A DNA stretch of 64,000 nt from Topomyia yanbarensis (Eukaryota; Arthropoda; Insecta; Diptera; Culicidae). Below, piece after piece: positions 25,446-37,250 of the stretch (the first letter of the stretch is position 1; every line of letters starts with the position of its first letter). Both the position numbers and the translations under genes were made by a program. The DNA lies in NCBI RefSeq assembly GCF_030247195.1, contig NC_080672.1:311204127-311268126 (forward strand), read 5' to 3'. The notes beneath the pieces are model-generated. The model made no database searches and had not been told where the DNA came from. It saw nothing but the letters and a program-made list of their open reading frames with translations.

Positions 25446-27224
25446 ACTACTTCCCTTCTGTGTTATGTTTTGATTCTACTGTATCGCTTTTGTTGGCTAT
25501 GTTTGACTAAGAAATGAAAGTTATGAAATCGAAAAACGGATAGGTATTCTAGAGCGAATCACTTATAGACTTTGAACGGAAAACTAGGACTATGCAGGCT
25601 GATATGAACATGATCGAAAGTAAGTGTCTGCGGATGTCCTCATGGTGGTATGGTGTCACCACTTCAATGGAATTTTATCGCCGAAAGTTTATTATCCTAT
25701 TGAGGTCCAAAGTTGTTGGATAGGTGTTACTTGTGGCAATGCTGGCTGCTTTTGGGGAGATTAGTTCATCAGAAATTACGAAAGTTTTCGACGCGACTTG
25801 ACGAGAATGGAAATGAGCCGCTTTTTGCTGAACATAATTTGCTACGGTCTCTTTCGTTCTCGCTTTGAAATGGAAATTGTTTATTTTAATATCGCTGAGC
25901 GTTGATTTTTACATCAAATATTTCCACGAAAATGTTATAGAATATTAAGTAAATGCATTAATTTCTTTGGACAAAGTATGAACGGTTTTCACTTAGTGCT
26001 CTGTACCAAAATGGTCGCATAAATAAGTGTAACTCATATATGCAAATAATCAAAATTATCGCAATAAAAGCACTGAAACACTACAACTAAAAAATTTAGC
26101 CGAATTATTAAGCAAACACTAAACCTAACATATCTTTCTTGCAGTCTCCCAAATGCATTGAGCGTACATCGCTCGGAAACTATAATGAAATCGTCTTCGA
26201 GCCCAAGCAGTTGCTCTTGTAGAGAGCCGTTTACGGGACTTTCGGACGGTTAACACCTTAACGAGCATGATACAGCTATATTAGATTGTTATTGCTTTAT
26301 TTTGCCTAGCAGGTGTAACAAGGACTTCCGCCTGAATGGCAATAATTTGACCCACCCAAGACGCAGCAATACGTTAGCTATAGTAGGTATAGTTCCTAAA
26401 AAAAGATCACTCAGACTTGATGGGTTAATTGACTGAGCAACCCGTTAGCTTCACAGCAGCCCGCAGCGTGTCGTTAAATTCAAATCAATCGGATAGGAAA
26501 GCCGTAAAAATAAACCGTTAGAGTTTGCCATTTACTTGAATACTCTCTAGCAAGCTGATTTTATACATTTCTTATGTTTTACTTAATTTTATTAGTCCAC
26601 TAAACGACCATTGATTGGTTGTTTTCGCTTCGTTCGCGAACATGCATATATTAAAAAAACGAAATAGGCTGATGGCTGATCGAAAAAGAGGAATCGGGAA
26701 TCAGGAAATTATGAAAATGGAAGCTGCTGATAAATCACTTCCAGATTTTGCGAAATAATCATGCCAGAAAAAAAGAGTGTTTGTTTGACGGCAGAATCGA
26801 ACGAAACGCGTGACATAATGTGTTCTCTTGAACCACGTTGTTCCTACACTATTCAGTCCCAGAAAATCACAGGGATACGACTACTGCGGAAGTTTCAAGT
26901 TCCCTACCTTCAGCCGATTCTTTAAATATCACACAATTGCATAACTCTCAACAGGTCGAATGATGCCATCAGAAACTACTGCAGTTAAATCAGCGATTGC
27001 ATCAAAAGTCGAATTCCTCTTCTATATAGTTTCGACAAGCTACCACAACAACTCGTGGTTTTCTTCTTTCACATTTCCGAGCATGATCATTTCATTATAA
27101 AACATAAATGTCATTGATTGAGCAGCAGCATAGCACCGAAAAGGGTTCGTGAGCCGATCATCATCTCCCGTTATCGATAAATGGTGAAAACACACTAAAT
27201 GATTCAATCGTTTGAACCAAGCTA
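25446..27224. other. Unique-looking sequence, no gene confirmed
   Basis: No match to repeats elsewhere in the window was found. A possible short 3'-terminal exon lies at 26145-26222 (separate entry). The rest has no coding signature. Confidence 0.4.
26145..26222 (+). other. Speculative terminal exon candidate
   Basis: A good pyrimidine-rich acceptor (TATCTTTCTTGCAG, ending 26144) is followed by an open frame of 25 codons, SPKCIERTSLGNYNEIVFEP then KQLLL, ending in TAG. Third positions are mostly C or G, unlike the AT-rich flanks. A second frame over the same bases is also open, no polyadenylation signal is close, and I do not recognise the peptide. It could be chance or a transposon fragment. 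Confidence 0.22.
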
Positions 27225-27570
27225 CCGCTGCGAGTTTATGTTATTGTGCTTTCTGTGTTTTTTTTTATATTTGCTTTATTCAAATGGCTTGGAAGCCTTT
27301 CTATTTCTGTTTTTATGCGCCAAGCCGTTCAGCGCTTCACAAATCAGCCTGCAGGGACTAAAATTAACACCTTCTCGCGCGTCACATCGCCGATCGGAAC
27401 AATGTTTCGTCATTGGATCGTAAAAAACACGACGAGTGAGGAGTGATAAAAATCATAATCAATCAAACCGACGATCGAGCGCTGTTATTATTTACAAACA
27501 CAATTTTGATCAACTTTGGCACCTTCGACGGCATCCATAGCCGCCACCCGTTGACAATGCTGGGCTAGCA
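27225..27570 (+). repeat. Diverged direct duplication, copy 1
   Basis: It aligns with 38465-38775 in the same orientation. The best-conserved core is ATGTTTCGTCATTGGATCGT and GAGTGATAAAAATCATAATC, followed by CGACG and GAGCGCT. Matched words continue on both sides (CCGTTCAGCGC, CACAAATC, CACCCG and ATGCTGGGCT). Neither copy has terminal repeats, coding potential or transposon signatures. Confidence 0.7.
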
Positions 27571-28364
27571 GCGGTGTAGTGATTGAACCTGTGCGGTTTT
27601 TTGTAGGTCAGCGTGTTTCTGTATTAAATTGTATTATATTATTTATTAGGGCATTAACCTAATAGTTTATTCGCCCTTAACGTAGCTATGCCTTTCAAAC
27701 GAACCTGGGGATTAAGTGTATGGTGCTCCAATGATTGAGACGCAAATTCTCATGGAGTCATACATCGTAGAGCCACTTAAAAACGATCATAAATATCAAG
27801 TTCATTTGAACGCAAATTTTAGAGAAAGGACATTGATTGGACAAATTATATTCCGTGTTCAAACAATATGGATAGTTTCAGAGGCTTGATGGAGAGATAC
27901 CACAGGTCGATTTTGGATGCCATTTTGAAATCCACGATTGCAACTTCCGGCTTAATAAATTTCTCTTCGACACAATCAATATGAGTATTTTCAGAATGGA
28001 CTTAACGAGTATAGAGACCAAATTAATGGCTGGTGTCCAGGAGGGGCTAACAATAAATTTTATTTTTCACAGGAAACGGGAAAAACATCTATTTTCAAAT
28101 TAACCTTTTTTCATTGCAAAAAGTCATTTTTATTAAGAAATCGTGACCGACTGTTTTTTATTCCGTGAAACTTTTCAAGTTTCACCGGCACTAAATATTT
28201 TCCATAGTCAATGAGATCATTTTGGCTCAAGAGCAATTTTTGAAAGGGCGTAGAAGCTTTCGCACAAACTATATTCCAAAAAAAAAATTCGCGTTTCACT
28301 ACTTTTGCACGAAAAAAATATACACTGAAAAAAATGTTGTGGCATTTTTCACAAAAACAAAAAA
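27571..28364. other. No recognisable feature
   Basis: Mixed sequence. Around 28020-28060 the words GGTGTCCAGGAGG.GGCTAA and AAATTTTATTTT resemble 31345-31380, suggesting a shared dispersed repeat that I could not delimit. Confidence 0.4.
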
Positions 28365-28850
28365 TTACGTTAAAGTACGGTTTTTGTTTTAGTGTTTCGG
28401 ATTCTCCTCGTCAGTAACTAGCACCAAGTGGGTGTCTAGTTAGACGATGTATCTAACCTAGTACCCAAATTAGCACTAGTTAGACACTAAATTCCAAAAA
28501 GTCACACGTCTTGCGTGAACACTAAACAACTGGCTTATACCGAGTGATCTCTCGATAGTAAGCACAGAAGTTCTGTTTGCCGACGAAGAATATGAACCGA
28601 AACTATCTTGTGGTTTGAAGACCCAAAGGCCTGAAATTATGCAAATTCCCAAATGGGAGAATTTTGGACGATACCAAATTTTTTGTGCATAAGGACACAT
28701 ACCTTACATAAAGTACAGTTTTTGTTTTAGTGTTTCGGATTCTCCTCGTCAGTAACTAGCACCAACTGGGTGTCTAGTTAGACGATGTATCTAAGCTAGT
28801 ACCCAAATTAGCACTAGTTGCAAAATTACGTTAAAAAGTTAATTTACTGA
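28365..28850 (+). repeat. Two direct copies of a 110-bp unit about 350 bp apart
   Basis: TTTTTGTTTTAGTGTTTCGG, TCCTCGTCAGTAACTAGCAC, GGGTGTCTAGTTAGACGATG and ACCCAAATTAGCACTAGTT occur at about 28380-28485 and again at about 28725-28820 with very few differences. ATTACGTTAAA flanks both outer sides. The arrangement could be a tandem duplication or a small element with direct terminal repeats. A third, diverged copy is at 3205-3400. Confidence 0.75.
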
Positions 28851-28863
28851 AAAGCCCATTTTT

Positions 28864-30935
28864 GCCTCTCTCATATAAAGAAAGGCTATGCAATCACTGA
28901 AAAAATCGACATTTCAACCGAGACTCGGAGGGCCGAGTTTCATATACTATTCGATTCAGTTCGTCGAGATCGGCAAATGTCTGTGTGTGTGTGTCATTTA
29001 AACTCACACAATTTTCTCAGAGATGGCTGAACCGATTTTCACAAACTTCATCTGAAAGGTAAGACGCTCCCATAAGCTGCTATTGAATTTTTAGTTGATC
29101 CGACTTCCGGTTCCGGAGTTACGGGTTGAAGAGTGCGGTCACACAGCAAATTCTCATATAAACTGGTACAACCATGATGTCCGAATGACGTAAAACATAT
29201 TAAAATGGGTTCAACATTACTCTAGTTTGTGGGTCTGGATCACTAATGATAAATCAAAGCAGCTTTGACCACATTGGTCACCTATGACGGTTCATGATGC
29301 CTCCGGGGAACTCGCCAGGTTTCTAAGCAAATATCACACTTATTACCCAGCGAATTCTCTACCGATTTTTACAAACTTGATTTCAAATGAAAGATACAGT
29401 AATGACATTGAGTGTTGCTGAATTTCATTCGGTTCTGACTCTTGTTTCCGGAGTTACAGGTTGGTTAGTAAGGTTACACTGGAATTTTCCATATAAATCG
29501 GTACAATCGTAACACCGCAGAGGCTAAAATCTATTGACATAACCATCAAATTACTTCGATTCGTACGTCTAGATCACTGATTGCCAATCAAACATTCTTT
29601 GTATATATTGTATACTATCGACGATTCCGGAAGACCCGGATTCCGGACATATTCCACAATTTAAGTCACATCGGTTTTTCGGTGATGACTGAACCAATGT
29701 TTTCAAACCAAGTCTCAAATGAAATGCAACATTTGCGGTTGAGTATTGTGTCGCCAATCCGCACACCTCCCCCCACCCTTGACCTCACACCTCGCTCCTT
29801 CATCACTCCTCTCCCTTTGGACCACCCTCACATCCGCGTTTCATTCATCCACCCCGTATACCGAAATAAGATGAAGGATTTTTGACGCATCCATCCACTC
29901 CCACTCTACTAACCCCCCATTTCCTCCACTTTCAAACCCATTCCACCAACATTTTAAAATATAATCACATAAAGATAACATTGAACTCATGTTGATTAAG
30001 TTAATTAAATATTAGGCCGAGGCTGGTTGGTGGTTGGGGTAAATTGGCGGAATCGTCTTCGTTTCTATTAGACATATAGTGCTGCCTCTCATTGTGTAGC
30101 TCAAGTTATGTGAAACCCATTATCCAATGTGTGTTTTTTAACATTTTCTTTTGTAAAAATTTTGGGCGATATCGTGTTTTCGTGCATACCAAGTAATATT
30201 TTAAAATTTTAAACACTTTGTGTTATTTAGGGTGATTTAAAATCTCTTTCCCAATTGATTTTATTTTTCGTTAGTGAGTAAAAAGAGCTTTCAGTATTCG
30301 TATAGATATTAAATCTATCCATGAATAAAAGTTATTTTTTAAATAGTTTTTTGTAAAATATGCGGTTGAAGTAAGTTGGCGGTGACGCACGCGGGCAAGT
30401 TAGCGCTACTATTTACAGTACAAATATAGTCATCAAATATTAAACTCCAAAGTAAAACTTTGTGTATCTCTTCAATGCAGGGGATATTTACTTTGGCCAA
30501 TCGCCTGAAGAATTTCGAAAATATGCTTTTGAATATGTAATACGCGTCAAAGTAAAATGCCGGGGTATTGAGAATGAAATATATTGACAATTGTCGGTTA
30601 ATATACAACTTTATTGAAAAGACATTCAGCACGAACCTTTGATATAATCTCCATTTTCTGGCGTATTTATACATACCGCCGGGGCCGGGGTAAATTGACG
30701 GGATTTCCGCGTCACACATTTTTGTCTATAAAAACAAAGACAGTGCAACAAACACTGTGATAAAATTCAGGGATGTTGGCTACAGCCGCATGTTCTATTT
30801 TGCAAGATCTATCTACATTAAAGCGGTAAAAAGCGGTAAAACATTTCCACAATTCTATTGTACAAAACCAGCTGATGAATCATAGTTTGGATAAATGAGA
30901 AAGGCACAATTGCACAACTAGGTGGATTAAAACAG
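28864..30935 (+). mobile_element. Full-length dispersed element, 2072 bp
   Basis: The head GCCTCTCTCATATAAAGAAAGG is followed by GGAGGGCCGAG, TTCGTCGAGATCGG and a GT repeat. Three modules then repeat ACCGATTTT.ACAAACTT or a close variant with CAAATGAAA (about 29030, 29360 and 29690). A strongly pyrimidine-rich tract follows (29755-29950, CTCCCC-type). The tail ATGAGAAAGGCACAATTGCAC..CTAGGTGGATTAAAACAGG ends at 30935. A segment with GGGGTAAATTGGCGG motifs occupies about 30000-30720 inside it. The 126-codon minus-strand frame at 30339-30719 shows no family signature and lies across this repetitive segment, so it is not called. Confidence 0.78.
30000..30720. repeat. Segment with three GGGGTAAATTGGCGG-like motifs
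   Basis: GGGGTAAATTGGCGG (30036-30050), GAAGTAAGTTGGCGG (30368-30382) and GGGGTAAATTGACGG (30687-30701) occur in the same orientation about 325 bases apart. GC-rich words surround each. The segment sits within the dispersed element 28864-30935 and may be a separate insertion bounded by the first and last motif. Confidence 0.5.
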
Positions 30936-31476
30936 GTTTTTTTTCATTTTTTTTATCTTTTGTCATTGAAAACTCCAAAAGAAAAGAAATATTTGAAATA
31001 TAACTGCATCTTGGAGAAACTATCAGTCAAAAAGTTTTTCCAACAATAATGTTAAACATGTTCATAAATTTTATACAAATTGACGACCAAAGCTATAATT
31101 TTACTATGAAATATGATTCTAAATGTCATTTCAAATCAAAATTCATTTTACAAAATTCTTCTAAAATGCGATAGTTTTTGAGATATTTGGAATTTTGTTA
31201 CAACAAAAATTGGTAATCCATGAAATTGTGCCAATTTTGTAAGTTTTTCGCGTTTCTCCATAATGAACTATAAACAGTGAAATGTTCATCGTTTTAAACA
31301 TAAAGCAGAATTTTTTAAATGTGTCTCTAGCATGAAAAAGATAAAACCGAGTGGTGTCCGGCGGACTAAAATTTATTTTGCATTATTTCAGCCAAGAATA
31401 GAATCACTGAGAGCCTGCTAGGAGTTCCTAGGTCAAGGTATTGAAGACTTAACCAGGACGAACCTTAAGGTTTTGC
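30936..31476. other. No recognisable feature
   Basis: AT-rich sequence ending at the target site of a hAT element. Confidence 0.4.
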
Positions 31477-31484
31477 ATCATAGC

Positions 31485-33002
31485 TAGAGCTTCCATTTCC
31501 CGACGGTTTTCAGCTTCCCGGGATTCGGGAAATAAATAATAAATTTCCCGGGAAATCCCGGGATCCCGGAAATACAGAGGAAAAATAAAAAGGTGAATGA
31601 TTTTCTTAAGAAAAAAAGAATAAATTGAAAAGTTTTCAAACCTCTTTGATTGCATGTATATCTGTCCTAAAAACAGTTGTCAGAAAAAGGCGATTTGGTG
31701 TCCTACACATTATTCAATCATTTGATAAATTGTCAACAACAACTTTTTTTGATTTTTCTTGACTATATGTATAACCTAAATTTTGGTAATCACGGATACG
31801 ATTGGGAAGATATACTCAACGCAGCTGCTGGAGTTACTACCCAAAATCGCTTGATCTTATCTCTTCAAAAATCCTGCCTGCATTCTTGAAATCGACATCC
31901 AAATAGGTTGGATGCGCATGATATTGGACAGCTACAGTGTTAAGTCTTTCTTTTCATACATCCAAAAATTTACAGATATTACAGTTACGGTATAACAAAT
32001 TAGACGAAATATGCATTCGATGAACCGATCAAATATTTCTGCAGACGTTCTAGAAACATTCTTTATTTTAAATAGCGTTTGCGTTAAGTATGATATCACT
32101 ACAAACCATCCCAAGTTTTGACACACACACTCATCGATATTTCAAGAAGTTACCGTCATTTCAATTACTAATTTGATTGCATTTATTCAAGATCTAACTA
32201 TTAAAAGAACTGTTAAAAAATCTGATCAATCGGCTCATCGGTTGCAGAGATATCGTGCAAAACAATAACGCTACTGTAAGGAAATGCTTCGGTACAACGG
32301 CCGCCAAATTAACCCATTTTTGCATGAAAATATCAAAATTTTTAGTAGCAGTTTGAGCAAGGCTTGGACTACATACCTAAAAAATCATGAGAACAGATCA
32401 GCGAGCCTAAAGATATATAGTCCAAAGATCTGCAAATTAGTTGGAAAAGCATCTGCATCTAGGGGCAGATCACTCTAAGAATGTATAACAAATTTGCATC
32501 AAATTAGAAAAAATGCATTTAATTTCCATTTTTGCATCAGCTTTGCACTCCCTCGCAGAAAAGTTTGTTTAACAAATGTCCTCCGCTGATCCACTTTGTT
32601 CGACGTTTTGTTAAATGTAGGGCTAGTTTTTCTGTAGGGTTTTGACGTCTTACACGCAACGCAAACAACATTGCACGCAACGCAAAAACATTGCACGCAA
32701 AATACATTATGAATTTCTATTTTGATGGAAATAAATGCATTTAATTTCGCTGATTTTTAAAAATGCATCACAAGTGATCTGCCCCTAGATCTGCATTCAC
32801 GGCTCACTCCAAATGTTGCCTTCCTATTTCCTACATAATTTTTTTCGCAGAGCCTAATCCTTTTGAAATAAATTAAAAATCTTTTTTCCCGGGATTGCCG
32901 AATCCCGGGAATGAGAAACACAATTTCCCGGGAATCGGGAATCCCGGGAAATCCAAAAATCCCGGGTTTCCCGGGAAATAAATTCCCGGGATGGAAGCTC
33001 TA
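31485..33002. mobile_element. hAT-type non-autonomous element with 8-bp target duplication
   Basis: The 12-bp perfect terminal inverted repeat is TAGAGCTTCCAT at 31485-31496 and ATGGAAGCTCTA at 32991-33002. The flanking direct repeat ATCATAGC (31477-31484 and 33003-33010) has exactly the 8-bp length typical of the hAT superfamily, and TAGAG fits the T/CAGNG terminal consensus. Both subterminal regions are packed with CCCGGGA words (31530-31570 and 32885-32990), probable transposase-binding repeats. No transposase is encoded. A second hAT-type MITE is inserted at 32459-32788. Confidence 0.92.
32459..32788. mobile_element. hAT-type MITE nested in a larger hAT element, 330 bp
   Basis: The perfect 16-bp terminal inverted repeat CTAGGGGCAGATCACT is at 32459-32474, with its complement at 32773-32788. 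The 8-bp direct repeat ATCTGCAT lies at 32451-32458 and 32789-32796. Internal inverted segments around ATGCATTTAATTT (about 32513 and 32736) and a GCACGCAACGCAAA tandem near 32650-32700 are present. No coding sequence. The perfect ends and target duplication suggest it moved more recently than its host element. Confidence 0.92.
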
Positions 33003-34881
33003 ATCATAGCCTTTATCCATTCTATATTGAGTGAATCACTGACATATAGTCACCTTTTCTGATTCGCTATTCCCGATTATGTACCAAGGTTTTAGGTTTC
33101 TTCTGACGGTTGTACAATAGGATGAAGCCCAATTCTACAATAAGTAACAGCATATACCGGCTCTTCCACGCCAAAGTAAAACATTCAAAACTTTGGTTTA
33201 AAACCCGTATTTAAAAAAAGCAAACTTTGAAGTAGGAAATTTTTTGAACTGGCCTAAGATGAAGTTTTCGGATTACACAAAAAGATTTTTGTGTGGCAAG
33301 CGGTCTGTAGATGTGTCAAAATGAGCCAATTTTTACATTTCTTATAAAAGAAATGTATAGAATTCGCTCAAACTTTCAAGAATTTTTCCGAGGCCCGGAG
33401 GGCCGAGCCTTATAGACCAATCGACTCAGCTCGACGATTTGGGACAATGTCTGTGTGTGTGTGTGTGTGTATGTAACGGACAAATTCTCATTCGTGTTTC
33501 TCAGCAATGGCTGAACCGATCTTATCCAAACCAATTTTAAATGAAAGAACTAAAAAACAGTATGAACGCTATTAATTTGTTTTTGATTCTTATGTTTAGT
33601 TTCCAAGATATGAATGTTTGAATGTGCAAAAATGGCGTTTTTTGCAGTTTTTTTAAATTATCTGCCGAAATTGACAACATAGATTAACAATTTATATGTT
33701 TTTAGATAGCTTTAACGAATACCTTTCGAACAAGCTATAGATTATTGAAATCGGACTATTATCAAAAGAGATATTTAACATTAAATGCGGACGAAAGATT
33801 TTTATCATTTTCCATTGCCAGAAATATGACCAAAAACATGTAATCTATTATTAACTCCAAAACGGCTTATTTTAGGTCAATAGTATTTTCGAAGAATTTA
33901 ATGGAGGTAATATGCCCTTTCTTTTGGTATTGTGCTTTTGCTGATTAATCCCCCTATGAGTGAGATATTTTCACAAATTTTCTTGGAAGTGATTATATCG
34001 AAATGATGTCTTCAGCAAATTTATAGCTCTTACTTTTGCAAATAACTTTACTGAAGACTTCAAATATCTATTTTGAATACTTTAAAAGTTATGGCTTGTT
34101 GTTTGTTGATTACTCTTTGTCGCCTATTTATTGTTCAATATAGTAATAATCCATTGAAATAAGCTAAACATTATTTCGATAAAACGAATTTTGTATTTCA
34201 TTTTACTATCTACAACCGCTAGAAATAAACACCGAACACTTCCAAGTTGTCTGGAAGGAACTTGATAACTTATCAGTACAAAAATGTTCATTTGTGCGAA
34301 CCTTCTGACTGCAATTTTTCTAACTATAACCATCGGTTCGATCTGAAACATATCGGAAAATGAAAAGCGAAATAAATAACTCCAAGCAACGGCGTAGCCA
34401 AGAGAAGGTTTTGGGGTTTAACACCATACAACCCCCCCCCCCCCCCACAACACCCAAAAAAAATTGGATTGAAGTTGAAAATTTATTGATGCAGACTGAT
34501 TTAATTCAATATTACAATAACAATTATCTGATCCGTAGATTGATAACCTGTTGTTGTAAACATCATGAGGACTTTTGATAAATTGTCGGAATAGGGACCT
34601 CCTGATATGTAACTGATCTATTGGTCTTGATTTCACAGTTGTCTAATTGCATCAATATCAAATTCCTGCCTGAAAACATTCCAATAGAAAATTCCAGAGT
34701 TCTGTAATCAATCATAATCCTCAGATTTCTTTTCAAATTAAGCTCGCTTTTGTAGATATGTACTGTCATAAGGGTCTTTATTTAATAGGAAGCGAAGTTA
34801 AAATTGATTTAATGTCTATGAAACATAGAACTGCTCACCAAGAAAAATGCATAACTTTCAACATTTGCTAAAAATGTTTTT

Positions 34882-35662
34882 GCCTTTCTCATTCACTCTA
34901 AAATTCGTCAATCTAATCCCGACCCGGAGGGCCGAGTGTCATATGCCAATCGGCTGAGTTCGTCGAGATCGAAAAATGTCTGTGTGTGTATGTATGTGTG
35001 TATGTAGAAAAAAATGTGACCTCTGTTTCTCAGAGATGGCTGAACCGATTTGCACAAGGTTAGTCTCAAATGAAAGGTACAACCTTCCCATCGGCTGCTA
35101 TTGAATTTTTTATTGATTGGACTTCCGGTTCCGGAGTTACGAGTTAAAGAGTGCAATCACACAGCAAATTCCGATATAAACTGAAATGAAAAATTTTCAA
35201 AATCAAATTTGTATTTTTGATGCCAAATGACTTTAAAATGCATGAAACATTGAGATGTTTGATAAAAATTGACTTCTTTGGACTTTGGTACATTTTTGCC
35301 TTTCACATATAGAAAGGTTATGCAATCACTCCAAAAATCGTCAATCATACCGGCCCGGAGGGAGTATGCAGTGAGGGGTTGCTACTTTAAAATTAAAACT
35401 AGTTTAAAATTCCTTAACAAGTTGAAAATTTTCGACAGGACCTGGACCTCCCGGATCTTTCTCTATGTTCCGCCGCTGGTTTCAAGCGATGTTTCAGTAT
35501 CACATAGCATCTCAAGATCGTGGCTGTCGATTCATTGTATATATGTGCAAATCGTACTGAACATGTAATATTCATTTCCACCATTGTATTGAACATAACC
35601 AGGAATCGTAGTCTGGACAAATGAGACAAGCACAATTGCACCACTAGGTGGATTAAAACAGG
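34882..35662 (+). mobile_element. Dispersed element nested in repeat X
   Basis: The head GCCTTTCTCATTCACTC at 34882 is followed by GACCCGGAGGGCCGAG, TTCGTCGAGATCG and a GT repeat, one GATGGCTGAACCGATTTGCAC module, and a second head at about 35297. The tail CACAATTGCACCACTAGGTGG..TTAAAACAGG ends at 35662. It is the shortest two-headed copy in the window, about 780 bases. Confidence 0.75.
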
Positions 35663-36783
35663 TTTTTATTTTGGGAATGCGTCGAGTTGAGACGAAAACG
35701 TAATATGATTAATAACGAGGATAACACTTTCCGAATGTAGAGAGAAATTTATGAAAAATGACGCATTCCATTCGACTCTAGCAGGTTCTGATCGATTTTG
35801 ATGAGCATTTGATTTTTGTTGTATGACCAATTATATGTATAGGTCAAATGTTTAAAAACAGTAATTTAAGGTCAAGATAGCATCATTTTGAAACCGCCAA
35901 TTTCGGAGGTTTAGTATCTTCGATGAGTTTTACAAACGTTAAACAGCGCATCATTTGATCAAATAATTTTGACGGTATATCGTCCAAGAAGTATTTATGG
36001 TGAATTTTCTCAGGTTAATATTCATGACTACAATAAAGTCTCGACAAATTCGCTAAAGACACGAACTCTGTTACTATTTTCTGAAAAATTAATTCTGCAT
36101 AATTTTAAAACTTCAAATATTACGGTTTCGGAATTATGCCATTTGGACAGTATGATCGATTTTCACCAAACCGAATTTCTGGCTACGCCGTTGATTTCAA
36201 GTAAGTAGAAACAAAGTCGTTCTACACTCGTTCAAAAGAAACTTCTTCGAATGCTGAATATCTAATATAACTCATTGAAACCCCGATTTTATCAGCCAAA
36301 TATGAACATATGTTTGATGGGCTCTAGCAGACGAACAAGACTGAATTCGAGTAAATCCTTTCTTGAGCATTCCTTATCATGAAGATATGCGAAATTTGCG
36401 AAAATAAAAAGTTCATCATAATCAGAAATAGTTATCAGACTACATCAAGGGACGAGAATAATATTTTAACAGCTCCAGTTTAATAAATTGGTAAACTTAA
36501 GGGTTTATATGTTGCAGATAGAGAAAATACTGAAATTTTCAGCTTTTTTCCTCCACAATATTACCAAAGCTTATTAAACAATTTTTCCTAATAAGTTTGT
36601 GAAAATTATAAATTATTTGAAATTTTTTAATAGTTTTATTTTTTATTTAACCGTGATTTTTTAATAAATAGTGACCATCGCTTCACAACGTAGTCTATTT
36701 TTCATGGCTTGCGGTGAACACGATCTCTCGAATTGGTGAACTGAAAATTATGGAATAGAAATTAATTTTTAGTATTCTTTACA

Positions 36784-36863
36784 GACCCGCTGGTGCCCTA
36801 AGACGATTTCGCTAGATTTTCAGAGCACTGTGCACCCATTGCATTTACGCAAGTGACGGAAGG
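36784..36863 (-). mobile_element. Degenerate piggyBac-type MITE inside X (plus copy)
   Basis: Its reverse complement matches 62251-62356 and the better preserved MITE at 46360-46475 (CTAGCGAAATCG, CTTAGGGCA, CACTG/GTGCAC, CCTTCCG end). About 35 bases at one end, including the TTAA side, are missing. In the other X copy the missing piece lies between two AGA triplets, so the loss fits deletion between short direct repeats. Confidence 0.7.
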
Positions 36864-37250
36864 TTATCAAAAAGTTTCGTGAAAATGAAAATTCCTGTAA
36901 TGATGATCATTTTCCCAAACGGTTCGTTTTCGTTGGGTTTTTATTTGTTCTTTGGCATTAGGATTAGCGATAATAATTCAAATCAAGGATACTACTGGAA
37001 AGTCACCTTTAGAAAAAGTCGATTTTTTCGCTTTCCCATTGATTTGGTTTGAGATTTCTAGCACTGATGTTGTCCTATGTTGATTTGAGCGATTCTCTGA
37101 GTCCTGCCACTATCCCATGTAGTATGTGTTATCAAAAACATCGCGAAGCATCAAGTTCTAAATATTCTCAAACGATATAATATCCGAAGAGAGTGATAAG
37201 AGTTATAAGAAATGTCTCATCACACTGTTAGGTGGATTAAAAACGTTTTT

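Larger units (their letters stand above)
33332..37250 (+). mobile_element. Repeat X, plus-strand copy, 3.9 kb
   Basis: The head ACATTTCTTATAAAAGAAATG is followed by GGCCCGGAGGGCCGAG, a CGACTCAGCTCGACGA box and a GT repeat. The tail TTATAAGAAATGTCTCATCA is followed by CACTGTTAGGTGGATTAAA, ending at 37250. An inverted copy runs from 64000 down to 60003: 33670-34285 pairs with 63405-64000, and 35960-37250 pairs with 60003-63395, with a few insertions. Sequence 34290-35960 is absent from the other copy and contains a nested dispersed element (34882-35662). A degenerate TTAA MITE is at 36784-36863. No coding capacity was found. Confidence 0.8.

Noticed and set aside
28365..28850. Possible LTR retrotransposon with 110-bp direct repeats
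   Set aside because: The interval between the repeats is only about 240 bases, with no primer-binding site, polypurine tract or coding sequence; a tandem duplication is simpler.
30339..30719. 126-codon minus-strand frame
   Set aside because: It runs across a repetitive segment with GGCGG motifs and has no family signature; composition explains the length.
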